Assembly (NCBI GenBank): GCA_003255065.1
Contig: QAOA01001448.1
Span: forward strand, 1,196,825 to 1,260,824
Length of the DNA stretch: 64,000 nt
Source: Cercis canadensis
Taxonomy: Eukaryota > Streptophyta > Magnoliopsida > Fabales > Fabaceae
Direction: 5' to 3'
Made by a program: the position numbers and the translations under genes. The notes under the pieces were generated by a model. The model ran no database searches and was not told the DNA's origin. It saw nothing but the letters and a program-made list of their open reading frames with translations. This document shows, one piece after another, positions 24,544-37,793 of the stretch (position 1 is the stretch's first letter; each line of letters begins with the position of its first letter).

Positions 24544-25679
24544 GGCCGCTCAGAAACCCTATCTCAGGTGCGTTTTCCCTATTAGACAAATTAGAATGGG
24601 GATACAGTGAATGATTGATTGATTGAATGATCGAAACTTTTGAAGCTGAGAGCAATTCAGATTGCGTAGTGCCCGGAGCTTGGAGCGCTTCTAGTTCTGG
24701 GTATGTTTCCTGCCAGTGTTGATGGTTTTGGGTTTTAGGCTTTAGCTTTCAAGCGAGGCGCCGAATTTGGGCAATTTTACCAGAATAATACTTTTTTATA
24801 AATTAATTACGTTAAAAAATCACTTTTTAAATAGTTTTAATTATTTTAATATTTTTTGTACAGAAAAAGATAAATAAGAAGTGGGGTGTATTTGAAAAAA
24901 GGGAGTCACACTTTACCTCCTAAAACATGACTCTTTTTAGCGTTAATGTGTTTGCTTTTGGGAAGTGGATCACACTATATTTGCTGAAATTTTCTATTTT
25001 CATTTCTTGAAATATGTTTTCATTTTCATATTTTCATTTTTAAAAAATATGTTTACTGAAATTTTTTTATTTCCATTCCCAAACCATATCTTGTAACTTA
25101 TCTTATCCACATCCATCTTTCCTCTTACAAATACATTATCTAGTGTCGTTGGGCTTCCACCATAGCTCAGTGTAGTGGCAGCGTGTGTTTCCCGTCTTGG
25201 CGGAGCCACCGATTCCAAACAAAATATGAGAGATATTCATTTACTCTGTGCTTGCTGGGGCAGTGTCGATGGTGCGACGTTGAACAAAATGTTTAAAAAA
25301 CAGAGAGATGGNGGATGCGGGGAATGAGGAATAGAGAAGAAAGAAATGTGGAAAAACTAAATACCTTATTTCATGGTGAGAAACCAGTCAAACGCCCAAG
25401 GAAACGGATAAAGCAGCCAGTCTCAATTAAGTTACAAATATAGCCCTGCTTCCCAGCAAGAATTCATTTAGGAGAAGCAAAAAAAACTCAGCAATACAAC
25501 ACCATTGCCAACATACAATGAAGTTGCACAAAAAATCTACACTCCTAAATGAACAAAAAAAAAGTAAAATTTGACCCTTTTCTATCATCAAGAACACCAT
25601 ATTTGCCGGTGAACTCCAACAGAAAATGGCAATTTTTGAAGACTTGCGATTCTGTGTCTAGAGCAAGCAAAGGAATTAC
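24544..25679. other. Cyclin H promoter side and AT-rich intergenic DNA
   Basis: Holds the cyclin H 5' flank (24544-24700 includes a likely leader) and AT-rich DNA. A single N lies at 25312 with no clear duplicated flank. No gene seen. Confidence 0.4.
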
Positions 25680-25862
25680 CTTGTAATCAGAAGGTTAATT
25701 TCGTTGCAAAATGACTTGGTGGAGAAAGCTTTTCCAACGGCTCCTGTGGTGTGGTGCTTGTGGAGGTACTTCACGGCGACAATTTGGCCATCGTAGAGCT
25801 GAGCCAGGTACACCGAGCAGAACCCACCGTGTACAAGTTTGCAACTCTTCAAAGGTGAACAC
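25680..25862 (-). pseudogene. Receptor-like kinase fragment (LRK10L type)
   Basis: Minus-strand fragment of the N-lobe of a receptor-like kinase. Seen: FTFEEL, then after a frame change a partial glycine loop (GGFCSVYLAQLYDG), the ATP-binding lysine context (VAVKYLHKHH), and KAFSTKSFCNEINLL leading to a splice-donor-like AAG/GTAATT at 25679. These wordings match the LEAF RUST 10-like receptor kinase group. Residues between FEELQTCT and the glycine loop are missing (about 8-10 aa) with a shift of frame. No later kinase subdomains (HRD, DFG, APE) follow downstream, and no extracellular or transmembrane part lies upstream. The retained donor suggests a genomic fragment instead of a retrocopy. 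Not expected to be functional. Confidence 0.6.
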
Positions 25863-26090
25863 AGGAGGAAGAAGACTCGCAGAACGTTGATTGTAAAGGA
25901 AAATGGCTGTTGGGCGGGGAAGAGAAAGAGGAAAGGAGGCTGAGAAATTCTGAAATGAAGCTCGCGCGGGGAAGAGAAAGAGCAGATGCGGGAAATTTTT
26001 TTTTTTTATCAAAAGGTGACGTGGCACAATAACAGCCATAGATGAGTGATTAATTTAAATGGAGGGCTGAGATTCAAGAAACAGGACCAG

Positions 26091-26113
26091 GTCATGTTGT
26101 TTAACAACATGAC
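26091..26113. repeat. 23-bp near-perfect palindrome
   Basis: GTCATGTTGTT followed by TAACAACATGAC is self-complementary except at the centre, and a CCAG/TGG flank extends it. No gene context; could be a cruciform-prone site or a MITE relic. Confidence 0.6.
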
Positions 26114-26899
26114 TGGATCCACTCCTATGGAAGTGAGAGTGAGTAAGAGAGAGAGAGTTTAGACTTGAATGCGGGAAAAAAAAAAGTTGATGGAATTACA
26201 AAATTGCCACCGGTTAATTTTTGGCAACAATAAAAACATTTTTTAGACGTTTCCAGTTTTCTACCAATTTTTGGAAACATTTCTAATGTTTTCAATGAAA
26301 ACATTTTTATTTATACTCAACTAAACATATTTTTAAGTTTATTTTTATTTTTAATGAAAATAAAAACAGAAAACAGCCAAACCAAAATGACTCTTATAGC
26401 GGGTTTCTTAATACATATTGTATCTATAAATAATGTGTTATCTCTTTTGTATGAAAAATATTAAAATAATTAAAATTGTTTCATTTACTTAAATAGTTTA
26501 GATAGTGTCACTTTTACATAACTAATTTACAAAATAATATTATTGCAGTCAAATTACCCCGAATTTATTCCATGATCTGTGATCCAAACGGCAACGCTTC
26601 ATGGCCTTTTACATTGTATTCTATATACATTATCATAACTTCATAAGACAGTTTTTATTTTGGCCTTAACTTCATAAGACAATATAACAATACATTCATA
26701 TAATAATTAAAAAATTAATCGTTCAATATAATCAATACCAGAAGTCATATCCCTTAAAAAAAATAGCAGACATCATCGATCAAATTATTTATATTATTTA
26801 TTTTACTTAATAAGTATACGAGTTTAATAAAACAAACATAATAGATAATTTTAATAATTAGTGATGTTCAAGTGTATATAGCAATTATGATGTTAAATA

Positions 26900-26934
<35 letters not shown>

Positions 26935-28850
26935 TTTAAATTTATTTAATATAATTTTTTTTATTAATAGTTAATTATTCAATTTTATAAGTGATACAAA
27001 TACTACAAGTATAACTAAATTGTTGTCTATTTTATAAGTTTCATATATTTATTAATTAAAATAAATAGTACATATTATTTCGACTATCAATTTTGCTTTT
27101 GATATAGATATTACTTAATATTAAATAACTAACACTTATTTATATAACAAATAAACATTTTGTCCATTTCAACAGAAAAAATGAAAAAAAAACTATTGCC
27201 CTTTAATCAATTTACTTTTTTTAAAATTAAAAAAAGATCAACTTACATAAAATAAAATATAATACATCGCCTCCAATGAGATCATAGAGTAATAAATTCC
27301 AGTGGGGGGAAGCTGCCCAAGAATCACGGTCGATTGTAGGCCACTGACCCACGAGTCAATGCCCTATGATCCTGTAGGGCCCACTTGGTATGACTTCATC
27401 ACCGTCAAATCCATAGACCCTAACCCATCAAGCAATCACATCAGTTTGAGCAACCGGTATCATAGAGATCCATCCCCACTAACAATTCCAAAAAGTCCCT
27501 TATTGGGCTACTAATGTTGGGGGCCCACGATAAGATCCCAATGTGCTTTTAGTTCCCATTTCCTTTTCGCTGGTAACAGCAACACTAACAACAGAAAAAC
27601 AAAATAAGAGATTCTTATGTTGGTTGATTTGGTTGGCAGTAAAATCAATTTGCCTATGAAAATATTGCTTAGCCTCATGTTATATGACCATTCCACACAA
27701 TCTAGATTCCATTAATTCTGATACGACCCACCAATCACTTCTTGAGGTGAAATGATACTACCCTTTATTTTCCCTTATGAATGAGAGTGAGACTTACAAA
27801 AACGATGAAACAAGTACTGTTAAAACAGAAACATGTTGGAAACTCTTAATCTTAATCCCACAAAAAAAAAAAAACTCTTGAATCTTAATCAAATATTTGG
27901 AGAATTTATCACCAAAAATTATAAATTTATTTGGTTTAATTGACATTGTTATCCAGTTAAAGGCCTAGCTTGCCAACATTGAGGGGTTGAATATTATTTA
28001 AATCTTATTTCAAAAAGTATACAGTGCCTTACTCTTAAAAAAATGTAGTAAAAATTCAAAAGGACGATTAGTTTTATTTTTATTTTTTAAGTTTGTTATT
28101 GATAAGTCATTAATGATAATATAATAATAACATTTAATTATTTGAAATCAATCTTTTCATGTTCAATGGACATATGGCAAAAATATTAAAATATATGTAT
28201 GGAGATTCTGGATTTCGTTTTCACTCATGACATGAATGATATTTTCTTTTCCTCCTACATATAAAATAAGAAAAATAAAGCATTTAAAAATATTTTAAAC
28301 ATTAATTTGATAATATTCTAAAGCATTTGTTGTGAATATATTTAAGAAAATTATTGTCGTATATAACAATAGAAAAGGAAAGTTTAACAAGGTTGGCTTA
28401 ATTTGTTAGATCGAATTGCATTGATAAAAAAGTTTTTGATTTGAATCTTATTATAATTTTTCTATGAGTATCTATTAATTACCCCTCAAAAAAAAGTTAT
28501 GCCATACCCTATCTTGTAGTTGAAGCAATCTATCTATTTTCTAAATATTTGTTTATAAAAAAATTAAATATCTAAATATATTACAATAGAGTTATCCAAT
28601 AAAAAAAAATAGAGTAAATGCTAGAATTGGTGCGCTAATTTATTCTTTTCATTTAGTTATTCAAGATATTATTAAATTATTTTTCATGCTGAATTTTTTA
28701 TTTTCGATAAAATGGATTTTCAAGCAAGCCTCTATTCTGGCGAAAAAAAAGCATCAAACAAACAAAAAAATTGTTACTCCAAAATACTGTGGGTGTCTTT
28801 CTTTTGTATTTTTGTGCGTTTTTGTTTTATTTTATTTTATTTTTTTGTTT
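26114..28850. other. AT-rich intergenic DNA between cyclin H and SNF4
   Basis: Strongly AT-rich apart from a GC-richer block at about 27295-27535 that contains two GGGCCCAC motifs (near 27378 and 27522) but no recognisable coding sequence. A (TA)n microsatellite lies at 26904-26930. SNF4 upstream sequence begins toward the right end. Confidence 0.4.
26904..26930. repeat. (TA)n microsatellite
   Basis: Thirteen uninterrupted TA units in intergenic DNA. Confidence 0.9.
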
Positions 28851-29234
28851 TACCCGGTTTTAGATCCCTTCTATTCTCTCGCCCTCCCAATCCCATCACA
28901 TATTTACTGTCCGCTGTTTATTTTCCCTTTGTTTCCCTTTTTCTCCCTTTATTCTCTCCTTGTTTTGTGGTAGCTGCCATTGTAATTATTTTAATGCTTC
29001 GTCTCGTTTTCCTCTCTTCCTCTCTTCGCTTCTTCCTCCATTAGATTCTTTCGCCAGAAAACACAGAACCCCCAATGCAATATCTTTTTAAGTTTTCTCA
29101 ATATATTTAGTTTACCTCTCTCTTCAGCGGCACAGCTTTTGACCTAGAATCCCTTCAACAATTTAATCATAGCCAACCTGTTTGCTAGATTACTTTCCAG
29201 CAATTTTCAGGGCTTTCCAACTTCGAATCTCCTG

Positions 29235-29372
29235 GTAATTTTCTCTCTCTCTTTTTTTTTTTTTTTTTCCCTGACGGATTAGACCGAAATTCTTCGTAGC
29301 TTTGGAAATTGTATCCACTGAATGGGGGAACTTTGAAACTCATTTAACGGCAGTATAATTTATTGATTTCAG
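29235..29372 (+). other. Leader intron of SNF4
   Basis: The 5' UTR has a donor CCTG/GTAATTTTC at 29235 followed by a T-rich stretch and an acceptor TTGATTTCAG ending at 29372. The CT-rich leader exon upstream (about 28940-29234) and the following leader to 29671 are typical of plant genes with a 5'-UTR intron. Transcript ends are not known from sequence. Confidence 0.55.
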
Positions 29373-29507
29373 GTGGTGAATTGTTGATCAGAAAGGTTGA
29401 TTAACAGTCTTTTGGAATTAGTGGGAGTTGCATAGTGGTTAATTTCGGTTATTGCGATTAGAAGGTGGGATTTTGTAGGTGGAAATAGTGAAAGGTATAC
29501 TGCATGT

Positions 29508-29588
29508 ATGAGTCTTAAGGGGTCCTCTGCTGTGGAGGATCCCTGTGGCAAAGACTTTGGGATAAATTATTCTGATTGTTTGAGTTGA
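29508..29588 (+). CDS. Upstream ORF in the SNF4 leader (26 aa)
   Basis: An ATG at 29508 opens a 26-codon frame beginning [18 protein letters not shown] and closing with TGA at 29586-29588, 83 bp before the SNF4 start. A four-codon frame (MYES, 29504-29518) overlaps it. Upstream ORFs usually lower translation of the main frame. Whether the peptide itself matters is unknown; it is listed as an open frame in a probable leader, not as a proven gene. Confidence 0.4.
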   Translation: MSLKGSSAVEDPCGKDFGINYSDCLS

Positions 29589-29671
29589 GATTTGTGGCTT
29601 TTAGCGGGTATTCTAGTTGGAGAATTGTTCTAAATTTGTGGCAAGTTTTTACGTATCAAATTTCCGGAGAA

Positions 29672-32600
29672 ATGTTTGGTACAGTGACGGATACACGACA
29701 CCAGAGCACTGGAGTATCAGGACCCATTTTGATTCCAAAGCGGTTCGTCTGGCCTCATGGAGGAAGCAGGGTGTTTCTAAGTGGTTCTTTCACGAGGTGG
29801 GAAGTTAAATTATCGAATTATTTTATTACAATAGTAGTTGCTATTTGGATCTTACTTCTGTGTTATTGAACATAATAGATGTGTCGTGGATATTATTGTC
29901 TTTGTTCTTTTGGGGCTTTCTAATGTATAAATTTTATATCTTTCGAATTAATTTTAAGTTTTATATGCACAGGTGGTCAGAACATATACCTATGTCTCCG
30001 ATGGAGGGATGCCCTTCAGTATTTCAAGTTATTTGTAGCTTAACTCCCGGATATCATCAGGTTGTTTGGCTCCAAAAATTCCGGCAAACCTGAGGAAATA
30101 ATATACTTATAATTAATATTTTTACATCATGTACTTATATGTGGCCAATGGCCATTAGGTCCAAATGCACTTCCTTCCACTTGAAGATCAGAGTAGGGAT
30201 GAGCCCATGTCTTAAAAATCGAGTGTGTGTTTGCACTTGTTACCAGAAAACAAGAGGAATTTGCTTGTAAATAAATTACAACATTTTATTTTGTGTGATA
30301 AGCTTTTAATATGTTAACCTGGCCAGAAACAAGTATGAAACTTGATAATGAGCTTCAACTTTGCTTAGGTGTTTGTATCACATATCACATATGAACATAT
30401 TGATGGTTAAAGACTGGCATGACCTTTGTATGACTGGATGCACAAGAGTTGCCTTGTTATCTCTTAGAATTTTCTGAAGGAGTGAACAAGTAGATATTAA
30501 CAGTTGGACTTGAAAAGGGAAAACATATCGGGTGCTTGGAATGTTCAGACAACGGGGGAAGTCATTTAGGCAAGCATGTTTGCTTACAAATAGTTTGATT
30601 AGCTAGATTGTAGATTAGCTAAAATATGTTAGTGTTACCATGTAATGCTGAAAGTTCGTTCTGTCTTATGTTGAGGATAAACTAGGTTGTAGATTGGACA
30701 AACCTTTATCTACACTTCTTATGAAAGTATCAGGAGCATGTCATATAGCTTCAGCTGCTATTCTATCAACATTTCTCTTCACCTCTATTTGACTTGCATC
30801 ATTTTTTAGTCATAAATTTAAAAGCCCTTATAGATTTTTTCATCTTTATTTAGTTCATCCCTAAATAAGAAGTACCAAATATCTAATGGCATATTATTTT
30901 ATTGTTAGATTCGGAGGAGCAATTTTTAGTTATATTCATATTTTTTAATTGGATTGCTCAATGTTTTTCTGTACAATGATTGGACAAGACAGGATTTTGA
31001 TTTATGGGAAAGAAGACTTTTATCATTAAATTAACCATGTGAGTGCATATAGAATATTTTACTTTTTAAGTTCTACAATTTTGTTCTGTTACATAACTCA
31101 TTTGCGATTCATTGGTTGTATGCCATTTTTATTGGGAATGTCTTAACTGCTTTTGGGAGAAGTAATATTTTCTGGTAATTATAAGTTTGATTAAGAACAT
31201 TTGGTCGGTTGGGTTCTTATTCTCCCCTAACATGTACAAACATGAAATAGGATAAAACTTATCCTATTTACCAATTGCCAAATTTTTTGGCATGTCTAGA
31301 TTCAATTAACTTTTGGTAAGATACTCCATTGATGATTAAAAGAGCTATTTAAGTCAATAATGGATATCCTTGGAAGTTATTTGGTATTTAATTTATCTAA
31401 GATGCATTTTACATTCTGGCATTTCAGATTCAATAATGTAACACACTGTAACACTATTATATATTTAATATAAGCCACCTGTTTGTATTAATATCTGACA
31501 TTTTAGGAAAATATTGAGATTCCTTTAAACATAATACGGAAAGGACAGTCGATTCATGCTGACGAGGATATATCGTTTCTGTTTATGTGCAGTACAAATT
31601 TAATGTGGATGGAGAATGGCGGCATGATGAGCAGCAGCCATTTGTAAGTGGGATCTATGGGGTGGTGAATACGATGCTTTTAGGGAGGGAACCAGATATT
31701 CTACCTTCTATCTTTAGTCCTGAGACACCTGGTAGATCCCACATGGAGGTTGACAGTGATGTCTTTGGGCATGTGGTAAATTTCTTTTCCCCCTCTCTGG
31801 CTCCCCCTACTCTCCCCGTGTGCTGTTGTGTATAATTTAGTGCTGGTTAGTATTTTAATGCTATGTTACAAGTCTTCAACTTCCATTCTGATTGTGCTAA
31901 AATTGTTCTCAAAGTGGGGCTTCATTTCCTTCTGGGGCTCAGTTGCATGAGTTTGTCATCCTACTGGTATACTTATGTCATCTTGCAAACTGCTTTTAAA
32001 ATTTTACATGAAATTGTAAAAGTGCTATAGTGGGAGTATGTGTGTCTGATGGAAGGGAAGAAGGAAAAAGAAATAATAACATTTTAAAATTATCTAATGT
32101 ATACATGAAAGAGTGACAACTTGGCAAACTGATGTGTTATGGGTGTACGCAGATGAATTAAATTTTTATTTACAGTAGGCGAGCCCCTTCTCTGTCTGGA
32201 AGTTTGTAGGAATTTTGCAAAGCACTCACGAAACAGCAATATATGTGGCCATAAATCCCAGTTGATTAAATTACTGAAGTGAAATCTGAGGTTATCTTAA
32301 GGCAATAAAAGTCATTAATGAGTTACAAAAAATAATGAAGCTTTTAGTTATTTTTTAGGTGACTTCTTTGCCATGTTCCTTGTACTATAGCAGCATAGCA
32401 GAAGAAAATAATCAGAGAAACAAATGTGGTTCTTCTGGATTATTTGGTCCACTTGCAAGGCCTAATAAGTTGTGGACATTCTCCCTTCCTCCACTTTTTG
32501 GAACTATGGTTCAGCATTAATTCTAGAATAATTACTGTAGAAGTATCATTATAGAATTTTGAGTTGCTGAAAATTCTTCAATCTTATAGTCATTTTGTTG

Positions 32601-35600
32601 CTTTGGAAAAAGGGTCTTCCTTTATCTTCTTTCCTCTGTTTACTCTTCTCAAATGGTGTGCAATCTCATGACACAATCGTTTGAGGCAATTTTTATGCTA
32701 TGCAAAATAAGCTATCTGGACTTGTGCAAATTGCCAGGAAGCCATTCCGAGGATGTCAGAGTCTGATCTAGAGGTCTCTCGCAACCGTATATCTGTATTC
32801 TTGTCTACACATACTGCTTATGAGTTACTTCCTAAGTCAGGCAAGGTTTGAATACTTTTTCCCTCCTCAAGGATCTTTTTATATTGTCAATCAGTAGAAA
32901 TTGGACTCTTATATTTTGTCACTCGTTTGCTTTGATTGTTAATGGCAGGTTGTTTGCTTGGATATCACTTTACCTGTTAAGGAAGCATTCCATATTCTAT
33001 ATGTAGAGGTATTTTTTGCTTCTTTACACCATGTACTAGCTTATGTAACCTGCATGTGAGCACACACCTACAATTCTGCAAATGTATGTGTATATGCATG
33101 TCGACTTTTACCTCAGATGTATAAATTGCTAACTTAAGCTGCTTCTAGGGAGTACCAATGGTTCCTCTATGGGATTCTTGCAAGAGCCAGTTTGTTGGAG
33201 TGCTTAGTGCAATGGACTTCATTCTAATATTGAGAGAGGTTTGTGGAATTAATACATTTATGCAACTGATTACTGAGCTGTGCCAACTTTTGAGAAAAGT
33301 CATAATCTGTGTCATACAAATAATAATTTGTTGGGTTGACATCTTAACTACCTAATAACTGGTGAAAAATAAAGAAAATAAAGTCTGTAATATGCTTCAT
33401 CGAGGCCCACATCCATATGCATTTCAAAGAAATTGAAGCAGATTCTGGTACTTGGTTTCTCTGCATTTATGGTAAATGTATTTCTTATGCCATGCATTAC
33501 CAATGCAAATTTTAAATGTACTTTAATCTTCACGATTTAATTCTTTGACTGTCATTTCAAGCTAATTATGGTCTGCTTTCCTAACTATCATTAATACAGC
33601 TGGTTTAAGTAAGATTATTTAAGCTTATATAAACTATCATTAATACAAGTGGCCTTGAAAATACTCACATTCCAGAATTTCCTTGGTGGTTTGGTCTTTA
33701 AAGGAAACCTCTTCCAATCTTCTATTATTAATGAATGGTTTATCTGTGCTCATGGACATGCGTGTGCATATCTCATGATTTTTGGTTGCTACTCTTAAGT
33801 GTCTATGATTCAGAGCCTATTCTTATAAGGGAATGCATGATGCATGTTTCTATATATTCTGTTAGTTACCTAACATGGGTTATTTCAGCTGGGGAATCAT
33901 GGGTCAAATTTGACAGAAAAGCAACTTCAGACTCATACAATAGCAGCATGGAAAGAGGGGAAATTACAACAACGACAAAGAATTGATAGCAATGGGGGAT
34001 CATATTCTCAGCATTTTGTTCACGTAAGTGCTTTTGAGAAGTTGTGATGAAATAAACCAGCATGTGTCTCAGTTATTCTCTTCTGATTTCATATAATATG
34101 TAGAACTTTCATCTTTTGGATGATTTAGGAAGTTGTAAGCTCTGGTCATATATTCGGGAATGCATCTAGGGTATTTTACCATAGTTGATGAATATTGAAT
34201 TCGAGGCAAAATGTTTATTATATACTTGCAATAAGAAATAAATAAGTCAAAAAATACAATTTAGGGGGGTGTTTATTATTTCTTTATTATAAGAAGTGAC
34301 TTTCACAAAATTCTTGGTAGATGATCTCTTGGATAAGGAGTCAGTATGTGAATAAGTTGTTTCATTTTGGATATAGGGTAAGTAGGTATATCAAATGTCT
34401 TTCTTAGACAGCGCAATTTTTCAAGGTGTTTTCTTTGTGTGTGTCTTGCTGGTGTTAAGAGCATAAAGGGGATGTCTAGACTAAGAAACATATTTCTTCG
34501 CATTGCAGTATCAACACATCCAGGTCTATAGTAGATTTAAGTATTGCTGTATGATCATTCATTCACCTTTCTCTCTTTGGTTTTGTTTTTTTAAGCCTTT
34601 ATTTTTATGTTTTAAGCCTTTATTTTTGTGTTATGAAATATTCTGTGTCCTATGGGTTGTTTTGTCTCCTCCAGTAATTGCAATGAAAGAGAGCACCAAT
34701 TTTTAAACAACTGAAGTGGTTGGACGCCCTCATCCTTTTGTGTCATTGTCTATAATGAAGAATTCCTGGTAGTAATTTTTGTATCTCTGCATACAATTCT
34801 CCAAAGAGTTGTTGTTTCAATTTGATTTGTATTCTTTTTATCTTTCTTCCTTTTTTTTTTTTTTTTACTTTTTAATNTTTTTTTTTCACTTTTTAATGTT
34901 TTGGGGCATCTGATTTTTCCAGTGGTTCTGTGCTGTGAACTGGGACATGATTCTTCTCCATTGCATCTCTTGATTCCTTTTCCTATTTGTTGTTTCTGTT
35001 CAAGTTTATCAGAATTTGCTACTATATAAATCATAATGCTTTTCTGGCATCTATATTATATATTGAAGACATAGCTCGTTAACCTTGCACTTCAAGATTA
35101 TTGTGATTCATCCACCCCACTGAAAATAAGAACCATAGCTTAAGTCTTTTATTTTGTATGATTGTAGTTCATCAGTTCATGCTGAGGTTTATTTGTAATC
35201 TGCAGGCTGGGCCTCATGATTGTCTAAAAGATGTGGCTTTGAAAATTTTGCAAAACAAGGTGGCAACAGTTCCTATTGTCGAGTCTTCTTCATCGGATGG
35301 TTCATTTCCTGAGCTGCTACATCTTGCTTCCCTATCAGGAATACTAAAATGTAAGCTTTTAGATCTATTGGTTTTGTGTAAATGTTTTGGGACTAAGGTA
35401 TGGTCTTAATTTTCAGGTATATGTAGGCACTTTGAGAATTCGTTGGGTTCCTTGCCCATTCTTCAACTACCGATTGGTTCAATACCTTTGGGTACATGGG
35501 TACCAAAAGTTGGGGAATCAAATAGACAGCCACTCGCGAAGTTAGGGCCAAATGCTTCTCTTGGTGCTGCCCTATCCTTGTTGGTTCAAGGTGATCATTC

Positions 35601-37793
35601 TTCTGTTTCAAAATAGTGGTCTAGTTGTTCTAGTTAGTTATAAAATATTCCAATGACACTGAAATTTGTTGCACTGAGTGATTTTTTCAAAGTTTCTACA
35701 ACTGGATTATTTCAAACCCTTCTTTTTAATGTTTAAAATGTGTATCTATTAAGGGAACACCCCGCCCGGGCCCACCCCCTTTTCTCTATAAAAAAAAAAA
35801 AAAACCATCCTTTCTCAGCTACATATTTATGTTGGTAGTTTTGTGATTTGGCAAGAGGGATGATATTTGGCAAATAACTTGTTTTATTAAGAGCAGAATA
35901 TTTTTGTATCGATTGATTTCAAGCTTTTGTTATCTTATGTGAATTTACTTTCTCTTTGCAGCTGAAGTTAGCTCAATACCAATTGTGGATGATAATGACT
36001 CATTGCTTGACATATATTCACGGAGGTAGTATTTCTCTTTCTCCACCATTGTGCATGTGTGTAATCTCATATTTATAATTTGAGAATGGGAGAATATATT
36101 CCTCAAGCATATATGATAGCTCCTTTTTTTTCTTTTCTTCTCAGTGACATTACTGCATTGGCTAAAGATAAAGCTTATGAACAGATAACCACCCTTGATG
36201 AAATTAGTATCAGTCAGGTAATGCTAAATGCTCCTTTCTCTCGGTTAGTTGCAAACATTGATATGATGAAACTTGAACTACTGGATCAAGTGAGAAAGAG
36301 AGACTACACAACTTATAGTGGCTGAAAAGCTTAACTAATGATGTAGTCTCCTTCTCCATTAGTGTATTTATGCAAAAACTGTATGCGAAAGATCATCATA
36401 TTCTTCATTATTATATTTCACATGTAAATTATCTGTAGGGCCTTAGCATATTCCATTTAGGTGAATGTTCTTATTCATTTCTTTTCTGTTTGTAACTGTC
36501 AGTTGCATGAACTTTTCAATGCTTTGTGATTTGTTACTTGAATATGAACCAGACAATAATAATGACATTTCTATTATTTAGTGAATTATATCTACCTGGT
36601 GGGGTTTTAATCAAGCTGACCTGAATACTGATTTGCTTGTGCTTCATATAGAATAGAATAGTAATGTTAATGGTCATGGGGCATTCATATGGCTGAATTA
36701 TCTGATTATTAAAAGAGTCACGCAGCTTGCAACTGATGCCAATTAATTGGTTCTGAGTGTTAGTTCTGTAAATTAACTGAAGTGTTATAGGGAGGCCTTG
36801 TTTTCTGGATATCAATCTTCTTCCATAGTTCTCCTGTTACGTCCTCCATCTAGAGAAACACCAGAGTTTTATATTAACCCCACAGGTTTTGAGAATTCAT
36901 TAAGTGTTGCTCTATGTAGAGCACATCATTGAGTTAAACCACTTTGAACTTATATAGAGCATAGCATGATGATATTTATTTAGCAGCTAAATCTTTGGTC
37001 TACAAGATGTCAATGAACATATATACTCTCTCTCTCTCTCTCTCACAGTATATATATATAATGTGAATAGTTAAGGTTTAAACTTGATATACCTTTTATA
37101 TGCAAAATATGCCTAACTTAATGGAGAAAGAATAATAATTGATGAAAAAAAGTGGTAGGTCAAATTTCAACACTAGTAAGTATCTTTTTTTTTTTTCTGC
37201 CAAGGACCTATGGTTCCAGTGGCATCTCCTCTGCTCATAGGAACTAGAGGGTTGATGTCATATATTCTATTTTCGTCATGTACTCCACATATTGTGCTCT
37301 TTTGTAACAGTACTTTTTTTTTTTTCTTTGGTAAAGTAGATGTCTTTTGAGGTTTAATATTACCCTTGTTCATTTTCATTTGTATGCAAAAACTGAATCT
37401 ACATTTATGTGCTTTATGATTGTAGGCATTGCTTTTGGGACAAGATGCAAATTCTCGTTATAGTTATCACCATGGTCAGAGATATCACATGTGTTTGAGG
37501 TCTGACCCATTGTACAAAGTGATGGAACGGTTGGCTAATCCTGGTATTGTCTTCTTTTCCTGACAAGCCCCCTTCCTGCTCCTTCTCCCCGTCCCCTATT
37601 TCCTTGAAAAAAGAAAGAAACAGGGGGGGAAGAAACAGAAGTATCTTATTTGCTCACCAATTTTCTCACGTGTGTTACAGGGGTTAGGAGGCTTGTGATT
37701 GTGGAGGCTGGCAGCAAGCGTGTGGAAGGGATTATTTCATTGAGTGATGTGTTCAGATTCTTGTTTGGATATATTGGCCACCATCTCACATGA
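29672..37793 (+). CDS. SNF4: SNF4, beta-gamma subunit of the SnRK1 kinase
   Basis: Thirteen coding exons: 29672-29796, 29973-30060, 31593-31775, 32738-32845, 32949-33008, 33149-33238, 33889-34023, 35206-35350, 35417-35590, 35962-36025, 36145-36217, 37426-37543, 37681-37793. Total 1476 nt, 491 aa (Arabidopsis SNF4 is 487 aa), all GT-AG with phase closing. It is the plant KINbeta-gamma energy-sensor subunit of SnRK1: an N-terminal carbohydrate-binding module (about residues 22-100; [39 protein letters not shown]) fused to four CBS repeats (about 150-491; [79 protein letters not shown]). The start is the first in-frame ATG. A long C/T-rich leader with an intron and upstream ORFs precedes it. Convergent with ALY. 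Confidence 0.97.
34850..34900. repeat. T-rich stretch with N and local duplication
   Basis: TTTTTACTTTTTAAT before the N at 34877 is repeated as TTTTCACTTTTTAATG after it, inside an SNF4 intron. Probably an unresolved homopolymer or assembly overlap. Confidence 0.6.
37025..37044. repeat. (CT)n microsatellite
   Basis: About ten CT units followed by a short TA run (37049-37060) in the last long intron of SNF4. Confidence 0.85.

Noticed and set aside
28686-29044. Two overlapping 95-110 codon frames upstream of SNF4
   Set aside because: They arise from C/T-rich leader and promoter sequence (Phe, Leu, Ser, Pro runs) and are not protein-like.
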